Shown here: one piece after another, positions 11,373-23,900 of the stretch
How positions within the stretch are numbered: the first letter of the stretch is position 1
How the letters are laid out: every line of letters starts with the position of its first letter
Assembly (NCBI GenBank): GCA_017165825.1
Contig: CM029386.1
Coordinates: 11,510,422 to 11,574,421 of the forward strand
DNA from: Hepsetus odoe
Lineage: Eukaryota; Chordata; Actinopteri; Characiformes; Hepsetidae
Length of the DNA: 64,000 nt
Direction: 5' to 3'
Position numbers and translations under genes: made by a program
The notes under the pieces: generated by a model
What the model was told of the DNA's origin: nothing
Databases searched by the model: none
What the model saw: the letters and a program-made list of their open reading frames with translations, nothing else

Positions 11373-11613
11373 CCAATCACAGCGCTGGGGGCGGGGTTTC
11401 CGAAACAGGTGGGTGAAGGAATGGCAAAGGTGTATGAACATCCAGCCAATCAGTGTGTAGAGGGCGGTATGCGACTGACCAATCCCAACGAGAGTGATGC
11501 TGAGCGTGAGGAGGAAATATTACTGACCTGCTGAACAGTATGATAATAAAATGTTGGCCAACCTTAGCGCAAAAAAAAAAAGACTCCAGCCAATCCCAGC
11601 GCGGAGGGCGGGG
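11373..11613 (+). promoter_or_regulatory. cckbr: CCK-receptor proximal promoter: CCAAT/GC-box modules
   Basis: Four CCAAT boxes (11373, 11446, 11479, 11590) lie within 222 bp. Three are followed, after exactly 11 nt, by GGGCGG (11389, 11462, 11606). CCAAT recruits NF-Y and GGGCGG recruits Sp-family factors. The 3' end runs into a CpG-rich stretch (about 11,610-11,670) and no TATA box is evident. The block ends about 190 bp before the receptor start codon, which suggests a TATA-less, CpG-type core promoter. Confidence 0.7.
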
Positions 11614-11804
11614 TATCGTTCAGACGCGCAGCGCAGATTCTCCAGAGGAGCGCGCAGAGTGAGAGAACTTCCACACTTTCCTCATTCAGACTGATCTCAT
11701 CACACCCTGCAGTCCATCACTGACCCGCTCCAGGACACTGAGCCAGCTTCACACCCTCGCTGATCTGATCTGAAGGAGATCGGTGGATGTTGGAGGGGTT
11801 GGAG
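11614..11804 (+). other. cckbr: Probable 5' UTR of the CCK receptor
   Basis: GC-rich leader between the promoter modules and the chosen start. It contains an upstream in-frame ATG at 11787 in weak context (T at -3), six codons before the ATG at 11805. Confidence 0.5.
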
Positions 11805-11949
11805 ATGAATTTGCAGAGACTGAATGAAAGTCAGTGGGTTTATGGAGAAACCACTGCAAAAAACTCCACAGTCACCATCCGGCCCAACAGCACCTGTAGC
11901 AATGAGTCCACAATAATCCCCAACTTTCAGCCCACCAGGCAGAGAGGAG
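11805..11949 (+). CDS. cckbr: cckbr exon 1: extracellular N-terminus
   Basis: Forty-eight codons plus one base encode the glycosylated N-terminal domain (N7, N20, N28, N33 sequons). The donor is GAGAGGAG|gtaagg. An alternative start at 11787 would add six residues (MLEGLE). Confidence 0.88.
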
Positions 11950-14900
11950 GTAAGGGCTGTTTTTCTTTATAAATGTGTCTGATTTTTAGTGGATTTATAT
12001 TAAAAGATGCCCCTGAGATCATGAATTTAATCCTCCTGGTTTATTTAAAGCACCTGCTCTGTGGTGGGACTGGGTCGAATACACATTTACCCATTTTCAT
12101 GCATCTAGATCAGTGCCTTTAATGCAGTCTGTACTACATTTGTACGCTTTTGAATATGAGTTTCATTTGGCTCGAGTTCATTGCCAAGGATGGACCCAGT
12201 TGCTATAGTTTCCAGCTTCCAAGTTGGAAATGGATATAACGCCACTTTATGACTCTTTATTCCTGCTGTACCTTTATTTATTTAAGAGTAAGTGGCAAAA
12301 TTGCCTACAAAGCAGCTTTAAACTGGAAAGGAGTTCAACATTATCTTAGCAGTTATCATTAAATTATATATTGTTTAGCATTCTGCACTGAACTATAGTA
12401 ATTGTCTGAATTTACTTTTTAATTCTGATAGGGATCCTGTAGAAATTGCGCTGATAGAGTGATGCAGTCAGCAAAACCGCAATGCCTAACAGTATATCCA
12501 CCTCCCACAGCACTGACTAAAGGAAACCCCCACCATTTTTCATCATAATTGTTTCAAATATGCTAGAAAAGAACACCTAACCTCCCAAATTAGGGGCAAT
12601 ATTTCAAAAGGACTTGGGTTTTGGGGTCCAGCAGTGTGTTAGGGCTGTTTTTGTCTGAGATATAACATTGATTGCCAAGTGCATTCTAATTCTAGTCGAT
12701 TTACTTTTGGTTTTTTGTTTTTTACACGTTACTCTCAGGTGGAAAGACTGCCATTCTGAGCATCACTTGTTCCTCCTCCTTTCTGCAGGAAAACAGATTT
12801 CTCATTTTCTCATTTAAAAGGCAGGATATCCTAATCTCAGTGATAATTATTATTATCATTGTCATTGTCATCCATCATCATCGGTCGGAAAAGCGATATT
12901 ACCAAGACTATGCTCTGTTACAGCTCTGGTTGTCTTCACTCTGGAGACAGAATCCTCACTCTGGAAAATAAAGCTACCTACATGGTTCTGGGCTTGGATG
13001 TGGTGCTCAAGTTTAATGTGTTTAGAACCTTAATGTTACATTGAGGTTCTTTAAACTTTAAAAAGATTCTGACACACCTGGAAAAAAAATGGTTCTTTAA
13101 AGAAATCCATTAATGGTTATTTAGAGAGTCAGATTTGCTCCAAATCCAAAATTAGCTGTGGATCAACATTGTCATTCCCCATTTTTGTCTCATATGAATC
13201 TTTTCATCTAAATCTAAATCTAAAGGGCATGCCAGTGTAACAGCATAGCCTTGTACTGTGTGACAGAGGACAAATGAACTGGGCTTGCTGTCTTTATTTG
13301 AAGGAGGTGAGCACAGAAACATAATAGTATTTTCATGTGTTCTTTGTCTTTGTATTCTAAGGGACATTGGTTCTATGTAGTGCTAAAGCAAGGTGGCTTC
13401 ACCAGAAGGACTTTATTTTACAACAAATGAACATCATAGTGAGGAACCGTTAAAGAATGTAGAGATTTATCCATGCATCCAATCAAGGTCTATACAGAGC
13501 CACTGCCTTTACTCATTTTTAAAGATGAAAGGAACGTTTTTATTCAATCTTTGGGAACCTAATAAATGTCAATTGGATTCTAAATCTTATTTGATCTGCT
13601 GAGACTACACTATTTATGGGTTGGTGTATTGGTTGCTTTCAGAAAATAAAAGGAAACACAGTTAGGTCTGCTGTGATAGAAATAATGCGGCAGAAGCCAT
13701 CCAGCCATAGAATGGTTCAGATTAAAACTATAAAACACACTCTCAGTGGGGAGAGAGAGTGAAAGACACAGAATGAAAGAGAGAGAGAGAGAGAGAGATG
13801 TCGACTGATGCATGCCCAGTCTGTCTAGTGTCTAGTGAACGTGCTGGCTTTCAGAAAATGTATTAAGAAAAGTGGGCAGTAGCTAAATGCTCCATTTTGG
13901 CTTCGGTCCTGTTGATAATAACACATTTCTGCATGTCCCAGTAGTGTGCACTCACAGGTGTGGAGCCAATTTGTGTGGAAATGGACAAACACATTAGGGG
14001 TGAGATGAATGGGCTGGAAATCTAGAACACAGGGGAAGACAGCTGTTCCTAATTCATGGCGGTGTTTTGGAGAAGGTTATCATTCATACAAAGTGTTCAC
14101 AGCCTTTGGATTACCACAGGAGTAACTCAATCTATTTCTGACATTTTCCATTCATATCCAAAAAGCGTTCTTTTTTCATTATATATATATATATATATAT
14201 ATAATGGTCCTAAATGGTAATGACTTGGAAGATTGAATTAGATTTGACAGAATTAATGCATATCGTCAAAGCCACATTAAGAGAATGAGAAATGAGAAAA
14301 GTACTCAAAGAGGTAAAAAAAAAAATTGCGCTCTTACATTTGGCACGGTGCCCAACTGAATTGGTTTGAAACCATTTAATTGGCCGAAAATTACAGCGAT
14401 CTCCATTAGTCAGTTTAATCAGGCATGCGACTCACTAAATCACAAAGAGAAGCTCTATGGACTGACATTAATTAATGGGATCTTATTTAAAAATGGCCTA
14501 AACAAAGGCTTGAATTTATACTGTAGGTTGATTAGTGATGGAGTTGAATGTCGTGCCCATAAAGGGGTTTCCTGTAAAAAAAAAAAAAAAAAAACAATAA
14601 AAGAAACAAAAAAAAACTCCCTACTGATTTCTGTCTATCCAGTCTCGCTGTTATCAGGTAAATGCCCTTTGATTTGAACCGATGGTCATATTGATTCTGA
14701 CAAGGGAGAGAGGAGCCCTATTAAGCAATGCATCACTTGCTTCACTTACTGCTCTCGATAAAGGAACTGACTGTGACAGAGCGGACACGGACTGTGCAGT
14801 AACAGTCTTTTCTAACCCTTAAACCATTGAAAATGTGCTGCAGATCATATTCCCATATCCTATTCTAAATGCACCCTAGTTAGAGAGAATGTTGTACAGT

Positions 14901-17900
14901 GTGATTTGTCTGCTATGGTACTGATGCTGGGAGACAATACTTATGGGCACACTCTTTAAAATCGAGGAGCAATGCATCCTGTTCAGCAGTACCAATGCAT
15001 TACCTGTTTTAGTGTTGCCTGTTGATACACAGTCAGGCTTCTTAATTACTTCATTAGTTGCATCAAGTGTGTTGGGACCATGAGAAACTCTAAATTTGCA
15101 GAGCGGTGGTGCTTCCAGACCAGAACTGGATCGATGGATCCATTACAGGGCCATCGGAGCTTTGAAAGGACTGATACATAGTGTTCCCTGTACCATAAAG
15201 ATTCTTTGCCAATTAAAGGTTTTTCTTTGAATCATATGACTATATGACACAAGCCTTATTTTTTAGAGGAAATGTCATGCAAAGCAGCTTCAAACTGGAT
15301 ATGAATTAAGGTGAGTCTGGTTAGTTCCTAAAAGTTTCTTCACTGATGGCTCACAGTTGATTATTTTGGGTCATACCTGCCTTTTGCTGCGTGTGATTCA
15401 CTAGGTCACATTTTTCCACTTGGAGGCTCCCTCACCTCCCTCAAAAGGCAAGGGCTTATATTCAGTTTCGTGAAAACGTTTTTGAATGGTCTGCAGGGTG
15501 ACTGATGGTGACTTGATGGTGTAGATTTGCGATTCTTGGAGACATGGAGCCTGATTGTTTCTTATTCAGCTGCAATCAGAGGGTTGAGTTTTCTCATCAG
15601 TCTATATGACTGCCTCTCAGACTGGGTAACAATTGTGTAAATGTGCAAAGATCGAATAAGTATCAGGTCTCTTAAGGCCTGAGCTACTGTGTCAGCAAGT
15701 CTGAAATAGAAAGTGGTACCTTCTGCCATTTACAAGGGACCAACAGATCACTGTAAGTGATTATAATACCATTACATGGATTTGGATGATTAGCTCAGCA
15801 ACCAAAAGGGTCAGTGTGTTCTGGTTTTCTTCCATTATGATTTAATGGGATTTCTGTTCACAGATTAAGCATAAACATGGAGTAAAGAGATGAATGAGAT
15901 TAAATCAGGCATATTGTACTGCAGTCATGGACTAAAATACTTTTTCAATTTCTGCCTAATTTAATCTTTGAGATGTTAGCATGGTCATTTGTCTTTAATG
16001 TGAAATGGTTTATTCTAGAGGCTCATTCCTGCTCAAATATCTTTACAGTGGTCATGATAGGAACCAGGGGTCATGTCTTTAACAGAAATATAGGCATTTA
16101 ATTTACTATCCAAAATGGCCAGTCAACCTCCATGTGTTTCTTGAGAATTTGTATTGGGTTAATAATGAAAAATAGTGCTATGGTTATTTGGGGATTTTCT
16201 TTTTGCCTCAAAATGCCCTGCGTGTATTTGGAAAAAAGAATACATTTATGGCCAACACCTTTTCCAAACTCTAATAGAATCTCAGTATAGGCAGTATATT
16301 TCTTTTTTTTTTTTCCCATTTAATTTCATAAAAACTTTGACAGCTTGTTCAGATCAACACAGATCAACAGATCAATTACGTTATTTAAGTTTCTTTTGAA
16401 CAGAGCATTCTGCAGCAAACCCCTCAAAATGGCGTTATCATTATCTTTACCATTGAAATATTCACTGCATTTACTGTGAAACAATGCTCAAGATCTCAGG
16501 AAATTCTTTTGTTTTTTTTTTTTTTCCAAAGAAACGCCAATCCAACGTTGATGTGTGTTTATTTTTTCACTGCTCTTCATATAGTCTTTCTCCAGTGCTT
16601 TCAGTGAAGTTTTTAAAATAAGCCAGTTCTCCAAAGATAATCAAGCGGAATTAAATCAGGGGCATTGGATATGGCTGCCCCCTGCTGCACGATGTGTATA
16701 TATGGGTTAAATGCAAAGGATGCATTTCATTGTGCTGTGGAGTTTCACAATGACAAATAGTCACTTTCACTTTCCTCAGAAATGATCTGACCAAATCATT
16801 GGTTTCTTTTTCCATCAGAAATGGATTCACTGCGCATCCTCCTCTACTCGCTCATCTTCCTCATTAGTGTCTTTGGCAACCTGCTGATCATTGTGGTGCT
16901 GATGGTCAACAAGCGCATGCGCACCGTCACCAACTCCTTCTTACTCTCCCTGGCTGTCAGTGACCTCATGATGGCTGTCTTCTGTATGCCCTTCACACTC
17001 ATCCCCAATTTACTAGAGGATTTCATCTTTGGAGCTGTCATGTGCAAGACCGTCGCTTATTTCATGGGTAAGGTGTTCTCCTTTTCTTCAATTATTAACT
17101 TTATTTTCTTTGGCAAACGGTTTGTTTTTGCTTATTTAACTGATTTAACTTACTGAAGCTTTGATTAGCAAAACAGACACTACAAATTATACTGGGATGC
17201 ACTAAGGAGAGGAGGTAAAACAAGCTTTTGAAATGCATAAAATTGCTACTTACTGTATGCATTTGTTTTTGTATATATTTGTGTTCATTAATATTTGTTT
17301 TTCTGAGTAAAATTTAGTAAAGTTATATCCAAATTTCTAAAACGTTCACCTACACACATTTTTTGATGGCCAGTAAATAACAAAGACACATAATTTGCCC
17401 CTGTGATTCTGATTAGTCTTATTTTGCTCATTAGTGAATTTCCTTAATTGGATATCACAAAAAAAAAAAGACTGAGAGACCAGAAATAGGTGAAAGATAG
17501 ATTGCCATATTAAAGACTTTAAAACAAGGTTCTTGCTTTAAACCCATTTAATAAAAATCACATTAAAATTTTATATTTTAGCCCTTAAAATCAATGAAGC
17601 TAACAAAGACATCGTTTTATTTTCTTCATCAAATATGTTCCTCTTCGTTTTGCCCTGTGAGAGCTGCGGTAGGCTCCCACTCTAAAACTGACCCTTCTCG
17701 GGATAAACAGTTAAGATAATGAGTGAGCGTGAGTTATAGTCTTGTAGTATAGTTTTGTAGAACAAACAAAAATTTAATTCCAGTTTTTGGCAATGTTTTT
17801 CCATATACATCATGTAAATTAAAAGCATTGTCTGAAACCAGGAATGAAATATGTATTTAAATAATTACATTTGAATAAAAAATGACTTCATTTGCAGGAC

Positions 17901-20900
17901 TAAATCAGCAATACTGATAAATTCTACATTTCTTCACTGTAGGATAAATTAGTTTCCATCATAAGTTAAGAAATGGTTTTCTTTTAAAGAATTGCTGTTT
18001 TGGAGATGAAAGGATGTTTGATGAAAGATCTTATAAGCAACCTCATATCCAGACTATACAGCTTATAACCTTATGACCTTTTCATCATCACTGTGGGACA
18101 ATGGACTGAAAATCTTGGAAAATGGCTGTAAATCCATATGTAGACTTGTCAGATACTTTATTGCCTGGGGTGAGAAAATAGTGAAAAGAGAAGGCAAGTT
18201 GAGCCCTGAGGACCTACACATGTTCTGTCAGGATAAAATCGCTGTAGTAATTTTATGATCTTGAACATGATTATAAAGACACTCATTTGAAATGGAGTGT
18301 TAACAGCCATATGGTTTAAACTGCCCCTGGACATTGGGTAACTCAGATGAGGGTCCACTTAGGATCAGTATTATTTGTGAAGTTTAATCAAACCCCTGGC
18401 TAAATTATGAATTCATTTACACATTTAAGATCACTTTGAATGCTTTCTTCTTATTAGTTTTTTTTTTTTTTGCAGTTGCCAGAGCAACACAGTGCCCACA
18501 TTGCTTTGAGGTGATGAGAATGATTGAATGCACTTTATCAACTAAGTTGGTGCAGAAGTGGCATTATTTAAGAGTGCAAGCAAGAAATTACTCTGATGAA
18601 TGAGACGTTAGTGGAAACTGTCTACATGTTTTATTAGCAAAGACAAAAACAATCCCTTCCTAAACACAGGGCCATTATGCCTCTGTCTTAATGCATCACC
18701 AAAAGACAATGTAGGCTAAACACAATTCATGTGCAGCTAATGTGAAGGCACAGGCCATTGAACACCAGTAATTCTTGTAAGATTATAAATTGTTTCAATT
18801 TCACTCATGGCCTGAGAGAAGGTACAAAACCTTACAAGAACAGATCTTGCAAGAGACAGCTGTTGCTCTGCACCTCCGGGATTTTTGCAAGCTGCTCAAT
18901 GTGTCTGATCTAGGAACAGTCTGAGCCAGATTCAGCGCTTGCAAGTCACAGATTTTGTTGACAGAAACTAAAGTTTGTTGTAATTTCATTTTCATTTTCA
19001 GCTATTGAGAGTATAGTCTAGTTTTGTGGAAAGAAGAGAATCCTTCACATGTGATTTTTGAGAGGGATCTTAATGAATTAAATGTTAATTTTAATTAATT
19101 TCAGAACTTACCATGTATTTAAATGCACTGTGTTTAAACTCAAATGCATTTTTTCATCTTAGCAATATCTGTTCACTTCTATTAACTCTTAACTATACAT
19201 TTTTCATAAGAGGTAATATACCTTTCTTGTACCAGTAATATACAGAACTGTGCATAAATCAAAGACCATCCATTCATTTATTCAGTTGTCAACCATTATG
19301 GCTGTGAAGCATTTTTAATTATTTTTCTGAGCAGGAAAATTAGCAGAATGCACATATTTTACATAAAAATACTTCTACTTCTACATAAAAGTACTTCTAA
19401 AATACTTCTAGCCTCAACAGCTGAATATGATATCAGATGGTGCTATCATTTATATCTCCTCTTTTCTTCTTACATCCATGGGCAGCGGTGGCCTAGCGGT
19501 TAGGGCGTTAGCCAGAGGATCGGGGGTTCAAACCCCTTCCCAATAGGTTGCCCTGAGGTACCCTTGAGCAAGGTACCGTCCCCATCACTGCTCCCCGGGC
19601 GCTTTCAATAGCTGCCCACTGCTGCACGGGTTTGAGTGTGCATGGGTTAAATGCAGAGGTCCAATTTCGTTGTGATTCATGTGTGCTGTGCCATGACCTC
19701 GCAATGACAAGGGTTGTCACTTTCACTTTCATTCTTTTCTGGAGATTTGCCTTTAGGCTTTGAGAGAAACCTGCATGTTTATTTTTCCCCACTTCTACCC
19801 TCCAAGGTACAGTTTCAGAAGCTCACTCCATTTTCTGCTTTAAAATTACACACAATTGCACTTCTCATTCCAAAGACAAGGCAAGAAAAGGCAAGGCCTG
19901 TATAGCAGGTTATTATACATGGAGTACGTTTTTAATGTGTTTTTTTTCCCCCCATGACTAAGATGTTCATTCTAGTGCAAATGTTCTTTTTCACTGCAAC
20001 TGCTTCTTGAAAAGCTAGACATCCATTCAGAACCACAATGTTCAGTTGCTTTCTCACAGTGAAAAGATGGACAGAACCAATTTTGCCAGCTTTTTTGCAA
20101 GAATGGAGCTTTTTTTGAGTCTCTCCCTCAAAAAGATTTTGCTATCAAGTAAGCCAAAAAAATGTATGAGCTCCACCTGCCAATCAGAGAATTGTTCTAA
20201 CATGACATTTAATCAGATGACATGATCAAGCTAAGCTGAATCAGACCTTGAAAGATAACTGTGTTGTTTACTTGTTAATAATTTTGTTAGACTCAGTGCC
20301 TAAACTCTTAGCCTTTTGTGTCAGTTTTAGGCCCAAACTGGAATATATCATGCATATGTGTGTGAGGGAAATCCAGGCAAAACTGGTTGGACTGGTAGCA
20401 GATATAATTTGTGTGACTGATTATGATTTCCAATCAATCTTTAAAGCTTTTGACGTAAAAATGTGTGTCTCAATAGACATGATGCTAACAACAGGTTTTG
20501 ACGGTTATGTGAAACACAAAGTAACAGAATGTTTAAAGTATTGGGATCATAAAACTTCATTTTCATTTTCATTGCAGCGGTGGCCTAGTGGTTAGGGCGT
20601 TGGCCACATGATCGGAGGATTGGGGGCTCGAACCCCTTCCCAATAGGTTGCCCTGAGGTACCCTTGAGCAAGGTGCCGTCCCCGTCACTGCTCCCCGGGT
20701 GCTTTCAATAGCTGCCCACTGCTGCACGATGTTTGAGTGTGCATGGCTTAAATGCAGAGGTCCAATTTCGTTGTGGTTCATTGTCTGCTGTGCTTTGACC
20801 TCGCAATGACGAGGGTTGTCACTTTCACTTTCATCTTGAAGCTGCTAAAATTGAGTGAAATTTGTAATCAACTGCACTTCTCATATCTCCACCAACTTTC

Positions 20901-23900
20901 TCTGCCTCCTATGTTTTGAGTGGTTCTCCCTTTACATGGTCCTGCATACACATGTATAAATAAGAGAACCATGTTTTGTAATTTACCATGCACAGACCCA
21001 TACACTATGCTTGTGGTTTGTGCTCTGGTCTTACGAGGAGCATGTGGGTAAAATGCATCTTTGGTCATGTACCAGATGTAAAAGGCTTTGTACATCAGTC
21101 CTTGTTTTTTTTAGCCAGATTAGAAGTAACCCTCTCGACAGCACCTTAATGGGATCATTTATCATCTTTTCATCACTGATTTTTCATTAATGCGTGGGAC
21201 TAGGCCAAATTTGCATGATGAGCTGCAGTCTTAGGAAATTGAATGTTAAATTCAGGTTCATTTAAAAGGATATAGATCTTTCCCTTATGAGAGAGCCTTC
21301 TTTCCAGTTAAGTGACGCCAAAGTCCGTCTTTGACCCAATAATTGTCAGATACGTTTATTTGTTCCACCTACTCTGGATGAATTGTGGAACAATCTGTGC
21401 AGCCAGTATAGCTAAAACCCCTATATTCCCAATCAAGGTGGCCAGCTGGTTACCTGTGTCCTCTGTACCACACTTGAATTTTGTTTGGTATAGGTACTAA
21501 ACTAACAGCAGATTAAGTGTTCCAGGAAAGCCATGGCTCGCTAAGACATATACACTAAGGTGCTAGCTGTGTTTGTGGATTTCTTGGACATTGTGGACAT
21601 TGTTATGCAGAAGTATGAAGTAACCATCACTGATAACAAGCCAGCTTCCTGTCATAACATCATAGCTGATGTTGTTGAGCTGGTTAGCCTATCAATCTGT
21701 TTTCTCTATAAAATATAAATATTACAAAAAAAAAACTCGACACATAACTGAAAGTGATTTAATGTCAACCAAAAGGCCAAACCCAAGTACCCAGTGTAAC
21801 AGGCTTTCTCTCATGTAAAACAAAGAGCGAAAAGGTCTGTTGCAGGCACATAATTTCGTGCAACGTCTGCACTTTTACATATACCTAGCTCTCAATATAA
21901 GTCAGCCTAGTATTGAACTATTGATGCACATGGAGGTAGCTAGTGACACCTTTGGGACCAGCTTGTGTACTGAGGGATCCAGCTGTAAATGAGTGGTTTT
22001 GAGATTGGATGGATGGTAGAGTTAAAGGTCAGAAGGTGTAAAAACTGGAGATCGGTCATTTTATGACCATTATTGGGTTGTAGGTTATACTTAGAGGCGT
22101 CTTTTTAAAAACTATTTTCCTAGCATTTCATTTAGTCTAACATAGTCTAACCTTTTGAAGAGGTCTACACACTGATCAGTCAACATTCAAACCAACTGCC
22201 TAATATTGTAGAAGGCCCACTTTTGATGTCTTAACAGCTCTGACTTTAAAACTAATGGCAAAAAAAAATGTAGTAACAGATCCTTTAAGTCCCTTTAGTT
22301 CCAAAGTGGGTCCTCCATGACCAGTTTGCTCAGCATATTCAATAGATGCTTGATTGTATTACCTCTGCTGGCTTATCTTTTACTATATGAAGTGAAGTGA
22401 AAACAACCATTTTGTCTTTGTGTTAACAGAACACAACAGTCTTCGTTTGCTTTTAGCCCATATGCACAGTGATTTATCCAGCATCTATTGGTCCTTGTTT
22501 CAGTTCTGATGCTTGCATGCCCTTTCGACAGGGCTCAAGATAGACACTCTGATCTGTGTCATCATAGTCTATGCCTGAGCTGCCCAATTAGCCGCAACCT
22601 ATGATTCTCTGTGTGTACTGACACCTTTCTATTATTCAGCAAGATCTTTCTCAGCAATTTGTGCTACAATCGCCCTGGAACCAGACCAGACATACTGGTA
22701 ATCCTACCCCATTGCTGGCTTCTTTGGCCCTCTTTGGATAGTACTAACCTCATTTTGGTGATGATTTGGCCCAGTCCTCTAGACATCACAATTTAGATCT
22801 GGTAACTCAGCTCCTTTTGCTGGTCTGTTTTCAGCTTCCAACTCCTCAGCTGCATGGATTGACTGTCCACTTCCAATTTATTCCACCCCTTGACAGGTGC
22901 CAGTGTAACAAGATGGTCAATGTTATTTTCCTTTCACATGTCAGTGGTTTTAGTGTTGTGACAGATCTGTGTAAATATACAGATTAAAAATATTGTGAGA
23001 ATATCACATCATGGATGCTGTCTTATGAATTAAATCAAATGGACATCTATGTGTATTGTGAACCCCAACATATGCAAATACATCTTCAGGCTTGCATGCA
23101 TTATTACTAGTTCTAAAAATGAACCTTTTTCAAGCAATATAACAGAGCAACAGTCCTCAATTCAAGTTGATATGCGATTTCTACTCAGAGCTGGCTTGGC
23201 ACGAAGCCGCCTCCTGTTGGGTCACTCCTACATTGCCATGTGTCAGCCTTGAGTCAGAGGAAGAGCATTCCGCTGGGCCACGGCAGTGAATGTTCCATCA
23301 CATCCTACAGCTATGCTGGCATTTTCTCACTGTGTCTTAGTTTATTTCGCTTACCTCTGCTGCATTAATCTAAACCAAGTCTTTGGGCAGCCTGGTTTTC
23401 ATCAACCACAGGCAATCGATGAACAGAACCATTACAAGTCCCTCTAGCCATTGATTTTTGTGTCTAATATCCAAGGCCATGTCTGTTAATGTCTACCTGT
23501 GAGGTGAAACATTGCCTGTGAGACCTGGAGGCCATCAAAGCCATGCTAAATAGTAGTGCAGTGCCTCTAGAGATGTGGGTTAGGGTCTCTATTTGTGGTC
23601 CACACTAACCATTGTTTGTTCCTACTGTGAATTCCTCTCAGGGGGAAATATTCAGATGACTTTTTAATATGTTAAAAAGTAGCACCAAACTCCCCTTTCT
23701 TTTACTGTTTTTTTTTTTTTTTTCCCCACATTGAAAATCTAAACTCTTGGAGCCTGGCCCTATTAGAATAAAACTCCTTCCTTCCTCTTTTTGTGGGGAT
23801 TATACATTTCATGAATGGAAAATCAAAGGGAAAGTTTGAGACCATTTCGATTTGTGCCTAGCCATTGAGGGATTCAGGGTTTGAGCTTTTTCTAAGGCTC

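Larger units (their letters stand above)
11950..16818 (+). other. cckbr: cckbr intron 1
   Basis: 4.9 kb. It contains a (GA)n tract at about 13,777-13,798, an (AT)n tract at 14,178-14,203, an imperfect GGTTCTTTAAAGAA palindrome near 13,091, an A-rich run at 14,577-14,594 and a SINE 3' fragment at 16,672-16,780. No additional exon was found. Confidence 0.8.

Noticed and set aside
16821..17156. Stand-alone 111-aa GPCR-like protein
   Set aside because: It is cckbr exon 2 read through its donor site at 17,068 into the intron; the exon joins in frame to exons 1 and 3.
19508..20781. Reverse-strand proteins with repeated SRVPQGNLLGRG-type sequence, also at 26.6-27.0 kb
   Set aside because: They are antisense translations of family-1 SINEs, so their similarity is repeat-derived.
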